Shown here: piece after piece, positions 9,184-17,817 of the stretch
Numbering within the stretch: position 1 is the first letter of the stretch
How the letters are laid out: every line of letters starts with the position of its first letter
NCBI GenBank assembly: GCA_963747775.1
Contig: CAVVGT010000006.1
Location: forward strand, 434,001-498,000
Direction: 5' to 3'
Source: JAGVSZ01 sp963747775
GTDB lineage: Bacteria > Pseudomonadota > Gammaproteobacteria > Burkholderiales > SG8-39
Length of the DNA stretch: 64,000 bases
The notes under the pieces: model-generated
Database searches by the model: none
What the model was told of the DNA's origin: nothing
Seen by the model: only the letters and a program-made list of their open reading frames with translations
Made by a program: the position numbers and the translations under genes

Positions 9184-11070
9184 ATGGCGGGGGACAGTCA
9201 GTTCGGATTGCTCGGGGAACGGCGCTTTGCGCCGTTTTTCGTCACGCAGTTTCTCGGCGTCCTGAACGACAACGTCTACAAGAACGCGCTCGTGATCCTG
9301 GTCGCGTTCCACGCCACCACGCTCACCACGTTATCGCCGGACGTGCTGGTGAACCTCGCCGGCGCGCTCTTCATCCTGCCGTTCTTCCTCTTCTCGGCGA
9401 CCGCCGGCCAGCTGGCGGACAAGTACGACAAGGCGCGCATCATCCGCCTCGTCAAGCTCTTCGAGATCGCGATCATGATCGTCGGGGCGATCGGGTTCGT
9501 GCGCGCCGACCTGACGCTGCTGCTGGGCGCGCTGTTCCTGATGGGACTCCACTCGACGCTGTTCGGGCCGGTGAAGTACGCGATCCTCCCGCAGACGCTG
9601 CGCGACGAGGAGCTCGTCGGTGGCAACGCATTGGTGGAGACCGGCACCTCGCTCGCGATCCTCGCGGGTACCATCGCCGGCGGCATGCTGGTAGCGTCGG
9701 CCGTCGGTCCCACGATCCTCGTCCCGGCCGCGACCATCGGCATCGCCTGCGCCGGATACCTTGCGAGCCGGCTCGTCCCGAGCGTCCGCCCGCCCACGCC
9801 AGAGCTGCGAATCAACTGGAATCCGTTCACCGAAACCTGGGACAACTTCCAGTTCACGCGCCAGAACCGGACGGTGTTCCTCTCGATTCTGGGCGTATCC
9901 TGGTTCTGGTTCTACGGCGCGATGTTTCTCACCCAGTTCCCCGCCTACGCCAAGACCTGGCTCGGCGGAAGCGAGGGCGTCGTCACGCTGATTCTCACCG
10001 TCTTCTCGGTCGGAATCGGCGTCGGCTCGCTCCTCTGTGAGCGCATGTCGGGCCACAAGGTCGAGCTCGGGCTGGTGCCGTTCGGCTCGATCGGGCTGTC
10101 GCTTTTCGCGTTCGATCTCTTCTTCGCCACGCCGGGGCCCGCCGCGGCGCAGGGATTGACCGTCGTCGAGTTCCTGCGCGCGCCGGGCGCGCCGCGCATC
10201 CTCGTCGACCTCTTCCTGGTGGCGATGTTCGGCGGCTTCTTCATCGTCCCCCTGTATGCGCTGATCCAGAGCCGTTCGGAGCGGTCGCACCAGTCGCGCA
10301 TCATCGCGGGCAACAACATCCTCAACGCGGTGTTCATCGTCGCGGCGGCGCTGATCGCGGCCGGGTTCCTGCATCTCGGGGCGACGGTGCCCCAGCTTTT
10401 CCTCCTGACCGGGCTGTTCAACGTGGCGATCGCCGCGTTCATCTTCTCGCTCGTCCCCGAATTCCTCATGCGGTTTCTCGCATGGCTGCTGATCCACGCC
10501 GTGTACCGCGTCGAGAAGTCCGGCCTCGAGCACATCCCCGAGGAGGGGCCGGCCCTCGTCGTCTGCAATCACGTCAGTTTCGTCGATGCCGTGGTGATCA
10601 TGGCGGCATGCCGGCGGCCGATCCGGTTCGTGATGGACCACAACATCTTCAAGATTCCGGTGCTCAGCTTCATTTTCCGCACCGGCGGAGCGATCCCGAT
10701 CGCTTCGCGCAAGGATGACCCGGCGATGATGGAGCGCGCGTTCGCCGAGGTCGCGAAGGCGCTGCGCGAGGGGCAGCTGGTGGGGATCTTTCCCGAAGGC
10801 CGCATCACCGATAGCGGCGAAATCGAGCCGTTCCGCCCGGGCCTCCAGCGCATCCTCGAGACGACACCGGTGCCCGTGGTGCCGATGGCGCTGCGCGGCC
10901 TGTGGGGGAGCTTCTTCAGCCGCAAGGGCGGGCCGGCGATGTCGCGCCCGTTCCGTCGTGGCGTGTTGAGCAAGATCGGCCTCGCGGTCGCGCCGCCGAT
11001 TGCGGCCGAGCTCGCGACCCTTGAATCGCTGCAGGTGAAGGTCGGCGAGCTGCGCGGCGAGTGGCGGTAA
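9184..11070 (+). CDS. MFS transporter fused to a 1-acylglycerol-3-phosphate acyltransferase domain (LplT-PlsC-like)
   Basis: A 628-residue protein. Residues ~10-425 form a 12-helix major facilitator domain like the lysophospholipid flippase LplT (VTQFLGVLNDNVYKNAL near the start). Residues ~440-625 form a PlsC-type acyltransferase with the HX4D motif NHVSFVDAV and the substrate motif FPEGRIT. The pair suggests inward flipping of lysophospholipid and its re-acylation in one chain, equivalent to E. coli LplT plus the acyltransferase half of Aas. The AMP-binding (acyl-ACP synthetase) domain of the three-domain relatives is absent. The start ATG opens the first helix. Confidence 0.88.
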   Translation: MAGDSQFGLLGERRFAPFFVTQFLGVLNDNVYKNALVILVAFHATTLTTLSPDVLVNLAGALFILPFFLFSATAGQLADKYDKARIIRLVKLFEIAIMIVGAIGFVRADLTLLLGALFLMGLHSTLFGPVKYAILPQTLRDEELVGGNALVETGTSLAILAGTIAGGMLVASAVGPTILVPAATIGIACAGYLASRLVPSVRPPTPELRINWNPFTETWDNFQFTRQNRTVFLSILGVSWFWFYGAMFLTQFPAYAKTWLGGSEGVVTLILTVFSVGIGVGSLLCERMSGHKVELGLVPFGSIGLSLFAFDLFFATPGPAAAQGLTVVEFLRAPGAPRILVDLFLVAMFGGFFIVPLYALIQSRSERSHQSRIIAGNNILNAVFIVAAALIAAGFLHLGATVPQLFLLTGLFNVAIAAFIFSLVPEFLMRFLAWLLIHAVYRVEKSGLEHIPEEGPALVVCNHVSFVDAVVIMAACRRPIRFVMDHNIFKIPVLSFIFRTGGAIPIASRKDDPAMMERAFAEVAKALREGQLVGIFPEGRITDSGEIEPFRPGLQRILETTPVPVVPMALRGLWGSFFSRKGGPAMSRPFRRGVLSKIGLAVAPPIAAELATLESLQVKVGELRGEWR

Positions 11071-11097
11071 GGCCATGCCGTGCGTCGCGGTCGCGCG

Positions 11098-11286
11098 CTA
11101 TCTCCGCCCGCTGCGCCCCCAGGCGTAGCGGACGAAGCGCTGCCAGCGGCTCTGCTGCTGCGCGAGTGGGTTGCCGGTCCTCTGCGCCGCGCAGTCGCGC
11201 TCTACGCTCTTCTTCACCTGCTCGTGAACCTGGCGGATGGTCAGGCCGCCGGGGCCTTTCACCTTGTCCGGATCGTCGTTCGACAT
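11098..11286 (-). CDS. Small hypothetical protein
   Basis: A 62-residue open frame, MSNDDPDKVKGPGGLTIRQV then a basic, Gln-rich C-terminal half ending RRFVRY-like and GRSGRR. It is charged and has no membrane segment. It is the only good open frame in the 286-base gap between the MFS-acyltransferase and aroC and lies antisense to both. No family recognised; the Shine-Dalgarno sequence is weak. It could be a spurious frame. Confidence 0.4.
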   Translation of the reverse strand: MSNDDPDKVKGPGGLTIRQVHEQVKKSVERDCAAQRTGNPLAQQQSRWQRFVRYAWGRSGRR

Positions 11287-11356
11287 GGTGCGTCGCGGGG
11301 AAGTTGCCCAATTTCCCTATGCTAAACTTGATCGCACCTCAGCGTGACGCGGTGCG

Positions 11357-12457
11357 ATGGCAGGAAACACTCTCGGCAAGCTGTTCTGCGTGTCCTCGTT
11401 CGGCGAGAGTCACGGGCCGGCGTACGGGGGTGTCGTCGACGGCTGTCCACCCGGCATGTCGCTTGCCCCGGACGACATCCAGAAGGAGCTCGACCGGCGC
11501 AAGCCGGGCACGTCGCGTCACGTCACGCAGCGCCGCGAATCCGACACGATCGAGATCCTTTCCGGGGTGTTCGAAGGCAAGACCTCCGGCACGCCGATCG
11601 GGTTCCTGATCCGCAACGAGGATCAGCGCAGCAAGGACTATTCCGCGCTCGCCGAGACGTTCCGGCCGGGCCACGCGGACTACACCTATTGGCAAAAGTA
11701 CGGCGTTCGCGATGCGCGCGGCGGTGGGCGCGCGTCGGCGCGCGAGACCACGGTGCGCGTCGCCGCGGGCGCGATCGCACGCAAGTGGCTGCGCGAGAAC
11801 CACGGCGTCGTGATCCGCGGGCACATGACCCAGCTCGGGCCGATCGAGATCCCGTTCCGCACGTGGGACGAAGTCGGCCAGAACGCGTTCTTCGCCGCGA
11901 ACCTCGACATCGTCCCGGAGCTCGAGGTCTTCATGGACGAGCTGCGCACGGCGGGCGACTCGGTCGGCGCGCGCATCACCGTGGTCGCGGAAGGTGTGCC
12001 GCCCGGATGGGGCGAGCCCGTGTACGACCGCCTCGATTCGGACATCGCCTACGCGATGATGGGCATCAACGCGGTGAAGGGCGTCGAGATCGGCGCGGGC
12101 TTCGCGTCGATCACCCAGCGCGGCAGCGAGCACGGCGACGAGCTGACGCCGGAGGGCTTCCTCTCCAACAACGCGGGCGGGATGCTCGGCGGCATCTCGA
12201 GTGGGCAGGATGTCGTGGTGAGCATCGCGCTCAAGCCGACCTCGAGCATCCGCATCCCGCGTCGCTCGATCGACAAGCAGGGCAATCCGGTGACGGTGGA
12301 GACGACCGGGCGCCACGACCCGTGCGTCGGCATCCGGGCGACGCCGATCGCCGAAGCGATGCTCGCGATTGTGCTGATGGACCACGCGCTCCGCCACCGC
12401 GGACAGTGCGCCGGCGTGAGCACGCCGACGCCGCGCCTGCGCGACAAGCGAGGCTGA
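11357..12457 (+). CDS. aroC: Chorismate synthase
   Basis: A 366-residue enzyme that converts EPSP to chorismate with reduced FMN, the last step of the shikimate pathway. Signature stretches are FGESHGPAYGGVVDGCPPG near the N-terminus, RPGHADYTYWQKYGVRD, GGGRASARETTVRVAAGA and the C-terminal GRHDPCVGIRATPIAEAM. Length is normal and the start MAGNTLGKLF is the family start. Three bases separate its stop from the stop of the convergent MFS/spermidine-synthase gene. Confidence 0.97.
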   Translation: MAGNTLGKLFCVSSFGESHGPAYGGVVDGCPPGMSLAPDDIQKELDRRKPGTSRHVTQRRESDTIEILSGVFEGKTSGTPIGFLIRNEDQRSKDYSALAETFRPGHADYTYWQKYGVRDARGGGRASARETTVRVAAGAIARKWLRENHGVVIRGHMTQLGPIEIPFRTWDEVGQNAFFAANLDIVPELEVFMDELRTAGDSVGARITVVAEGVPPGWGEPVYDRLDSDIAYAMMGINAVKGVEIGAGFASITQRGSEHGDELTPEGFLSNNAGGMLGGISSGQDVVVSIALKPTSSIRIPRRSIDKQGNPVTVETTGRHDPCVGIRATPIAEAMLAIVLMDHALRHRGQCAGVSTPTPRLRDKRG

Positions 12458-12460
12458 CGT

Positions 12461-15400
12461 CTACGAGCCGCGGGGCGGCGCCGCTTTCGCCACCGCGAGA
12501 TACGCGCGCAGCAAGCGCAGGTCGAGATCGATTCCGGTACGCGCCGCCTCCGGCGAATGCTTGTCCCACGCGCCCTGTGCGCGGTCGAGCTGTCCGATGA
12601 CGATGTTCCCGGCGAGCGAGGCGCGCAGCAGGAATTGCATGTGTGCGGAGGTGAGCTCGCGGCCCTGTGCGAGCAGGCCGTCGGCGTGCGCGGCCATCGC
12701 GGCGGCGTCGCGGCGGCCGACGGCACGGAAGAGGGCGACCCACGCCCGGTCTTCCTGCTGGAGGCGCTTGAAACACGGCGCGCTCTCGAAGCGCGACCAG
12801 ATCGCGTCGGCCTCGGCGGGATCCAGCACCGAGTTCACGGTCCTGGCCACCTGGAAGAGCGATTGCACCCAGACGTCGAAGCTCTTCGCGTCGATACAGT
12901 CGAGCCCGCGCATCTTCGAGAGCTCCAGGTTCTTCTCGAGGTCGGTCGGGATCCCGACCGGCAGGGGTCGCTCGGCGGCAAGATAGAAATCGCGGGCGTA
13001 GCGCGCCCGGCGCGCGAGCTCGATCCGTTCCAGGAACTCGTCACCGTCGTACGAGAGCGGTCGCAGGGCCTGCTTGCGGCTCTCGAGCATGGCAACCAGC
13101 GGCACGCCGCCGGAGCCGATACGCGTGACTTCGCCCGCGCCGGTCTGCAGGAAACGATGCTTCGCCGCGTTCAGGTCGAGGTATGGCTGGTAATCGGAGT
13201 TCGCCGGCACCCCGTACGACAGGAACAGCGGGTGCAGCGAAGCCTTTCCTCCCAGGCGCCGGACGTCGAGGTCGCCGATGCGCTGCACGTGCACCTTGCG
13301 CAGTTCGGCGGCGACTCCCGGCATCTGAAAGACGTCGGCAAGCGGCCGCGCCAGGGTCTCGGCGTCGCCCGCGACGATCAGCAGGTCGGAGTCGGTGGCG
13401 GCGTAGATCGCGTAGTCGGGGAAGTTCTCCGCGAGCGCGCGTAGGACCGAGGCCACCAGGCTGATGTCGATCTCGTAGAGCTGGAACCACTGCACCATGA
13501 CCCCGCCCGGGTTCAGGTAGCGGCGCACGTGGCGATAGAACTCGGTGGTAAAGAGACTCGAGACGCCGCTCACCCACGGGTTGGACGGCTCGCTCACGAT
13601 GATGTCGTAGCGCTCGTTGTGGGTGGAGAAGTACGTCTTCGCGTCGTCGAAGACAATGCGGCTGCGCGGGTCGGCGAAGGCATTCGCATTGCGGGCCGCG
13701 AACGAGCGCGAGGCCTCCGCCATCGCCGGCTCGATCTCGATCGTGTCGACGCGCTCCAGCGTCGTCGCGCCGAGCAGCGTGTGGGTGGTGAGGCCAGTGC
13801 CGATGCCGATGATCGCGGCGCGCTTCGCATCGGGCTTGTACGCGAGCGGCACCGCCGCCGTCAACACCATCGTCACTTCGTCCGAGATCCGCGCGCCATC
13901 CTCGAGGTTGATCGCGCCGTCCGACTTGCCGTTGGTGCGCAGGCTCAAGCCCTCGCGGAACTGCATGAGGCTGACCGAAGTGGTCTTGCCGTCACGGTAG
14001 TACTTCAACTCCGCGTCCTGCGCGGTGTAGAGGTCGCCGCGGCGGAACACGCCCGAGGCCATCTTGTAGGGGTCGAGGGTGACGCCGAAGGCGATTATTG
14101 CCAAGACGACGGCCGACAGGAGTGTTGCGCCGAGAGTGAGCCCAGCCGGCAGGGGCGCCCCGCTGCCGTGCGTTGCGGCGCCACGCTGAAGCACGCCGGT
14201 GACCGCGAGCCGCCACAGCAGCACGAGGCCGAGCCCGAGGTCGATCAGCGCGCCGGCGACGATGAGTCCCTTCAGGCCGAGCAGCGGCATTCCGACGTGC
14301 GCCGCGAGCACGACCCCGGTGATCGCTCCCAGCGTGTTCGCCGCGTACACCGCGCCGATCGACCGCTCGCCATGACCTGCGCCGAGCAGCGCGAAGGTAA
14401 TGAGCGGCAGCGTCATCCCGGCGCAGAACGTCGCGGGCAGCATGACCGCGAGCGCGATGCCGTGGCTTGCGATCAGGAAGATGCCGTACCCCGCGTCGGT
14501 CTTCGCGGTGCCGCGGATCACCAGCTGCATGAGGTCGAACACGCTGCCGTAGAGGGGCAGGGTGGCGAGTGCAAGCAGCCCCATCGCGACCTGGACGATT
14601 CCCAGGAAGCGCAGCGGCTCGGCGGCGCGGTCAATGCGGCTCCGGACCCACAGCCCGCCAAGCGCGAGACCGAGGATGAACGCTGACAGCATCAGCTCGA
14701 ACGAGTGCGTCGCGGCGCCGAGCACCAGCGTCAGCATGCGGATCCAGCCGATCTCGTAGATGAACGAGGCCGCGCCGGTGAGGAACGCGACGCTGAGCAT
14801 GAGTCGCCAGGGCGCGTCGCCGCCTTTGCGCGTCTCGACGCGGCGGGCGAGGGTTGCAGCGGCAGCGCGCTCGGGCTCCGGATCGCGGCCGGGCGCGATC
14901 GCCCAGACCACCGCGGCGAGCACCAGATTGACGACGCCGGCGACGCGGATCGTGCCCGGAAGCCCGAGCGCGTCGATCAGGACGAAGCCGCTCGCGAGCA
15001 CGCCGATCGCCGCGCCCAGGCTGTTGGTGAAGTAGAGCAGCGCGAGCGCTTCGCCCGGCCGTTCCGGGTGGCGGCGCAGGAGGCCGGCGCTCATCAGCGG
15101 GAACGTCATCCCGAGCGCGATCGACTGCGGCAGGATCATCAGGCCCGCGGCGGCCCACTTGAAACCGGCCGCGGTGACTTCGCTGCCGAGCGCGGGCAGG
15201 ATCGACGCGTATGCGGCATCCGTCGCGAAAACGAACGCGTCGTGGAACACGAGCGCCGCGACGCCAATCAGCGCCTCGACGATCGCGTATCCGCGGAGCA
15301 GGTTGCGCCATCGCCGCGACAGCCGGCTCGCCGCCAGGCTGCCGAGCGCCATCCCCCCCATGAAAAGCGCGAGCACCAGGGTCTGCGCGTACGCCGCGTG

Positions 15401-15550
15401 CCCGAGGAACAGTTTCAGGTAGTGGCTCCAGATCGACTCGTAGATGAGCCCGGCGAATCCGGAGACGGTGAATAGCAGAAAGAGCGCCGCGCGACGGTAC
15501 GACGGAAAAGCCCGCGGGGCGGGCGTGGCGGACGCGGGTGTGGAGGACAC
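12461..15550 (-). CDS. Fused MFS-like membrane domain / spermidine synthase-like protein
   Basis: About 1029 residues from a GTG start (VSSTPASATPAP). The N-terminal ~590 residues contain many hydrophobic helices with MFS-like repeats. A Rossmann methyltransferase-fold spermidine synthase domain follows (GIGTGLTTHTLLGATTLERV, later FDDAKTYFSTHNERYDIIVSEPSNPWVSG). The C-terminal ~200 residues are soluble and helical, perhaps TPR-like. Such fusions are widespread; whether they make polyamines is untested. No ATG exists near the expected start; the frame stays open to 15922 but that part is arginine-rich and covers the divergent promoter region. It is divergent from the MFS gene at 15716. Confidence 0.82.
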   Translation of the reverse strand: MSSTPASATPAPRAFPSYRRAALFLLFTVSGFAGLIYESIWSHYLKLFLGHAAYAQTLVLALFMGGMALGSLAASRLSRRWRNLLRGYAIVEALIGVAALVFHDAFVFATDAAYASILPALGSEVTAAGFKWAAAGLMILPQSIALGMTFPLMSAGLLRRHPERPGEALALLYFTNSLGAAIGVLASGFVLIDALGLPGTIRVAGVVNLVLAAVVWAIAPGRDPEPERAAAATLARRVETRKGGDAPWRLMLSVAFLTGAASFIYEIGWIRMLTLVLGAATHSFELMLSAFILGLALGGLWVRSRIDRAAEPLRFLGIVQVAMGLLALATLPLYGSVFDLMQLVIRGTAKTDAGYGIFLIASHGIALAVMLPATFCAGMTLPLITFALLGAGHGERSIGAVYAANTLGAITGVVLAAHVGMPLLGLKGLIVAGALIDLGLGLVLLWRLAVTGVLQRGAATHGSGAPLPAGLTLGATLLSAVVLAIIAFGVTLDPYKMASGVFRRGDLYTAQDAELKYYRDGKTTSVSLMQFREGLSLRTNGKSDGAINLEDGARISDEVTMVLTAAVPLAYKPDAKRAAIIGIGTGLTTHTLLGATTLERVDTIEIEPAMAEASRSFAARNANAFADPRSRIVFDDAKTYFSTHNERYDIIVSEPSNPWVSGVSSLFTTEFYRHVRRYLNPGGVMVQWFQLYEIDISLVASVLRALAENFPDYAIYAATDSDLLIVAGDAETLARPLADVFQMPGVAAELRKVHVQRIGDLDVRRLGGKASLHPLFLSYGVPANSDYQPYLDLNAAKHRFLQTGAGEVTRIGSGGVPLVAMLESRKQALRPLSYDGDEFLERIELARRARYARDFYLAAERPLPVGIPTDLEKNLELSKMRGLDCIDAKSFDVWVQSLFQVARTVNSVLDPAEADAIWSRFESAPCFKRLQQEDRAWVALFRAVGRRDAAAMAAHADGLLAQGRELTSAHMQFLLRASLAGNIVIGQLDRAQGAWDKHSPEAARTGIDLDLRLLRAYLAVAKAAPPRGS

Positions 15551-15715
15551 GGTTGTCGAGGACGCAGTGGCTCGCTTGGCTGGTTCGCGTCGGCGGCGCC
15601 GTCGCGCGGCGATTCTACGGGAGGCGCAGCGGTGCGCAAAGCCGTGGCGCGCGGAATCCGGCACAATCGCCGCGAGAGGATCGGGCCCCGTTCGCACGGC
15701 GTCCACCCGCACCGC

Positions 15716-16885
15716 GTGACTCCCTCCGTCCCGCTTCCCTACCTGCGCCTCGCCGCGCTGTACTTCGGATACTTCGTCTATATCGGCGCGTTTGCGCCCT
15801 ACTTCTCGCTGTATCTGCAATCGATCGGACAAAGCGCGTTCCAGATCGGGTTGCTCCTTTCGCTGATGCAGCTGATGCGCATCGGCGCGCCGCACCTTTG
15901 GGCGTCGCTCGCTGATCGTCATGGCTGGCGCGCGCGCCTGCTGCAGGCAACGCTTGCGGCCGCGCTGGCGGTCTACGTTGGCGCGTTTGCGACGACGAGC
16001 TTCCTGGGCCTGTTCCTGGTGCTCGCCGGGTTCGCGTTCTTCTCGAGCGCGACCATGCCGCTCCTCGATGCGATCACGCTCGCGGGGCTGCGCGATCGGG
16101 TCGAGCTATACGGCGGGATCAGGCTCTGGGGCTCGATCGGATTCATCGTCGCGGTGCTCGGCGTGGGCTGGATTCTCGATCGCGTCGCGATCGCCAACCT
16201 GCTGTGGATCCTGGTGGTCCCGCTCGCGGTGACGCTCGCGCTGACCCTGACGCTGCGCGACACGCCCCGGCCGGGCGAACGCGTCCACGAGCCGGTGTGG
16301 CCGCTCCTCGTCCGGCGCGACGTGATCGTGCTGCTGGCGGCCAACGTGCTGATGAACGTGGCGCACGGACCGCTCTATGCCTTCTTCAGCATCTATCTCG
16401 CGGACGCGGGCTACGGGAAGACCGCGATCGGTGCGTTTTGGTCGCTCGGCGTGCTGGCCGAGATCGGCGTGTTCATGACCGCGCCTGCCTGGATGAAGCG
16501 CTTCGCCGCCGTCGACATCCTCATCGCGACCTTCGCGCTCGGCGTAGTGCGTTTCGCCCTGATTGCCTGGGCAGTGGACTCGCCCGTGGCGCTGTCTGTG
16601 GCGCAGGTGCTCCACGCCGCAACGTTCGGGAGCTGCCATGTGGCGTCGGTGGCGCTCATCACCCAGTGGTTTCCAGGCGCACGGCAAGTGCGCGGACAGG
16701 CGGTCTACCTTTCGGCCGCATTCGGCTTCGGCGGGTTCGTCGGGGCGCTGGCGAGCGGCGCCGCCTGGGAGGCAATCGGGCCGCAATGGACGTACACTGC
16801 GGCCGGCACTGCGGCGGGGCTCGGGCTCGTCTTGCTCGTGCAGCATGCCGGCCTCTTGCGGCGCACCTCGAGGTCAGCAAGCTAG
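15716..16885 (+). CDS. MFS transporter (MFS_1-like / nucleoside-H+ symporter-like)
   Basis: About 389 residues with 12 predicted helices, starting from a GTG (VTPSVPLPYLRLAALYFGYF). The motif FAPYFSLYLQSIGQSAFQIGLLLS is the hallmark of the MFS_1-like/LacY-type family often seen in betaproteobacteria. The substrate is unknown. The open frame extends 28 codons upstream but those residues are basic and not family-like. It lies in the gap opposite the spermidine-synthase fusion and 40 bases before the lipoprotein protease. Confidence 0.82.
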   Translation: MTPSVPLPYLRLAALYFGYFVYIGAFAPYFSLYLQSIGQSAFQIGLLLSLMQLMRIGAPHLWASLADRHGWRARLLQATLAAALAVYVGAFATTSFLGLFLVLAGFAFFSSATMPLLDAITLAGLRDRVELYGGIRLWGSIGFIVAVLGVGWILDRVAIANLLWILVVPLAVTLALTLTLRDTPRPGERVHEPVWPLLVRRDVIVLLAANVLMNVAHGPLYAFFSIYLADAGYGKTAIGAFWSLGVLAEIGVFMTAPAWMKRFAAVDILIATFALGVVRFALIAWAVDSPVALSVAQVLHAATFGSCHVASVALITQWFPGARQVRGQAVYLSAAFGFGGFVGALASGAAWEAIGPQWTYTAAGTAAGLGLVLLVQHAGLLRRTSRSAS

Positions 16886-16925
16886 GCCGCACGCGCGTTG
16901 TCACGGTTCGTCGGAAATCGTCCGT

Positions 16926-17744
16926 ATGCCAAGGGTTCTGCACAGCGCGTTGGTCGCGGCAGTCGCCGCGTCGCTGGTTGCCGGATGCGCGACCGTCAAG
17001 ACGACCCAGTCCGGCGCGGTCGGCGTAGACCGGTCGCAATCGATGCTGGTGTCGTCGCGGGAGGTCAACCAGTCGGCTGAAAAGCAGTACGTCCAGGTCG
17101 TCGCGCAGGCGCGCCAGAAGGGGTTACTCAATCGCGATCCGGCGGAGACCGAGCGTGTGCGCGCTATTGCCAATCGCCTGATCCCGCAAACGACGGTCTT
17201 CCGGCCGGACGCTTCCGGGTGGCGTTGGGAAGTGAACGTGATCACTTCGAACCAGCTCAATGCGTGGTGCATGCCGGGCGGCAAGATCGCCGTCTACAGC
17301 GGGCTGATCGAGAAGCTGAAGCTCTCCGACGACGAGATCGCCGCGATCATGGGCCACGAGATCGCGCATGCGCTGCGCGAGCATGCGCGCGAGCGCATCT
17401 CGCAGCAGATGGCGACGAGCACGGTGGTCGGCATCGGCGCGGCCGTGCTGGGCGTCGGCTCGGCGGGCGCGGATCTCGGCAACCTCGTGGCGCAGGTGAC
17501 GTTCACGCTGCCGAACTCGCGCACCCACGAGATCGAGGCCGATCGCATCGGGGTCGAGCTGGCCGCGCGCGCGGGCTACGACCCGCGGGGTGCGGTCAGT
17601 GTGTGGCAGAAAATGGCCAAGGCGGGCGACGGCGGCCCGCCCCAGTTCCTGTCCACCCACCCGTCGCCCGAGAATCGCATCAAGGATCTCGAGGTGTACG
17701 CGCAGCGGGTGATGCCGCTCTACGAGGCCGCGCGCAAGAAATAG
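16926..17744 (+). CDS. M48 family lipoprotein metalloprotease (LoiP/YcaL-like)
   Basis: A 272-residue protein with a lipoprotein signal peptide: hydrophobic stretch then LVAGC, lipidated cysteine at about residue 21. The zinc motif HEIAH lies at ~144-148 (IMGHEIAHALREHARE), with the third ligand in THEIEADRIGVELAARAGYD. It resembles E. coli LoiP, an outer-membrane-associated protease in envelope quality control. The ATG at 16926 is chosen because it gives an intact signal peptide; the longer open frame overlaps the preceding MFS gene. The C-terminal STHPSPENRIKDL motif is normal for the family. Confidence 0.92.
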   Translation: MPRVLHSALVAAVAASLVAGCATVKTTQSGAVGVDRSQSMLVSSREVNQSAEKQYVQVVAQARQKGLLNRDPAETERVRAIANRLIPQTTVFRPDASGWRWEVNVITSNQLNAWCMPGGKIAVYSGLIEKLKLSDDEIAAIMGHEIAHALREHARERISQQMATSTVVGIGAAVLGVGSAGADLGNLVAQVTFTLPNSRTHEIEADRIGVELAARAGYDPRGAVSVWQKMAKAGDGGPPQFLSTHPSPENRIKDLEVYAQRVMPLYEAARKK

Positions 17745-17786
17745 CCCGGGCCGGCAGGAGGCGGCCGTTCCGGGCGGGTCGTTCGC

Positions 17787-17792
17787 TATAAT
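17787..17792 (+). promoter_or_regulatory. Probable -10 box of the leuC promoter
   Basis: A perfect TATAAT lies 26 bases before the leuC ATG, in the 73-base gap after the protease gene. No good -35 hexamer stands 16-18 bases upstream (GCCGTT is the best), so a weak or activator-dependent promoter is likely. Confidence 0.5.
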
Positions 17793-17817
17793 CAACCTCT
17801 TTCCCCCGACCATCGCA

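Noticed and set aside
9331..11076. A 581-codon open frame on the minus strand opposite the MFS-acyltransferase gene
   Set aside because: It is rich in Arg, Asp and His with no recognisable domain, typical of antisense frames in GC-rich genes; the plus-strand gene has clear motifs.
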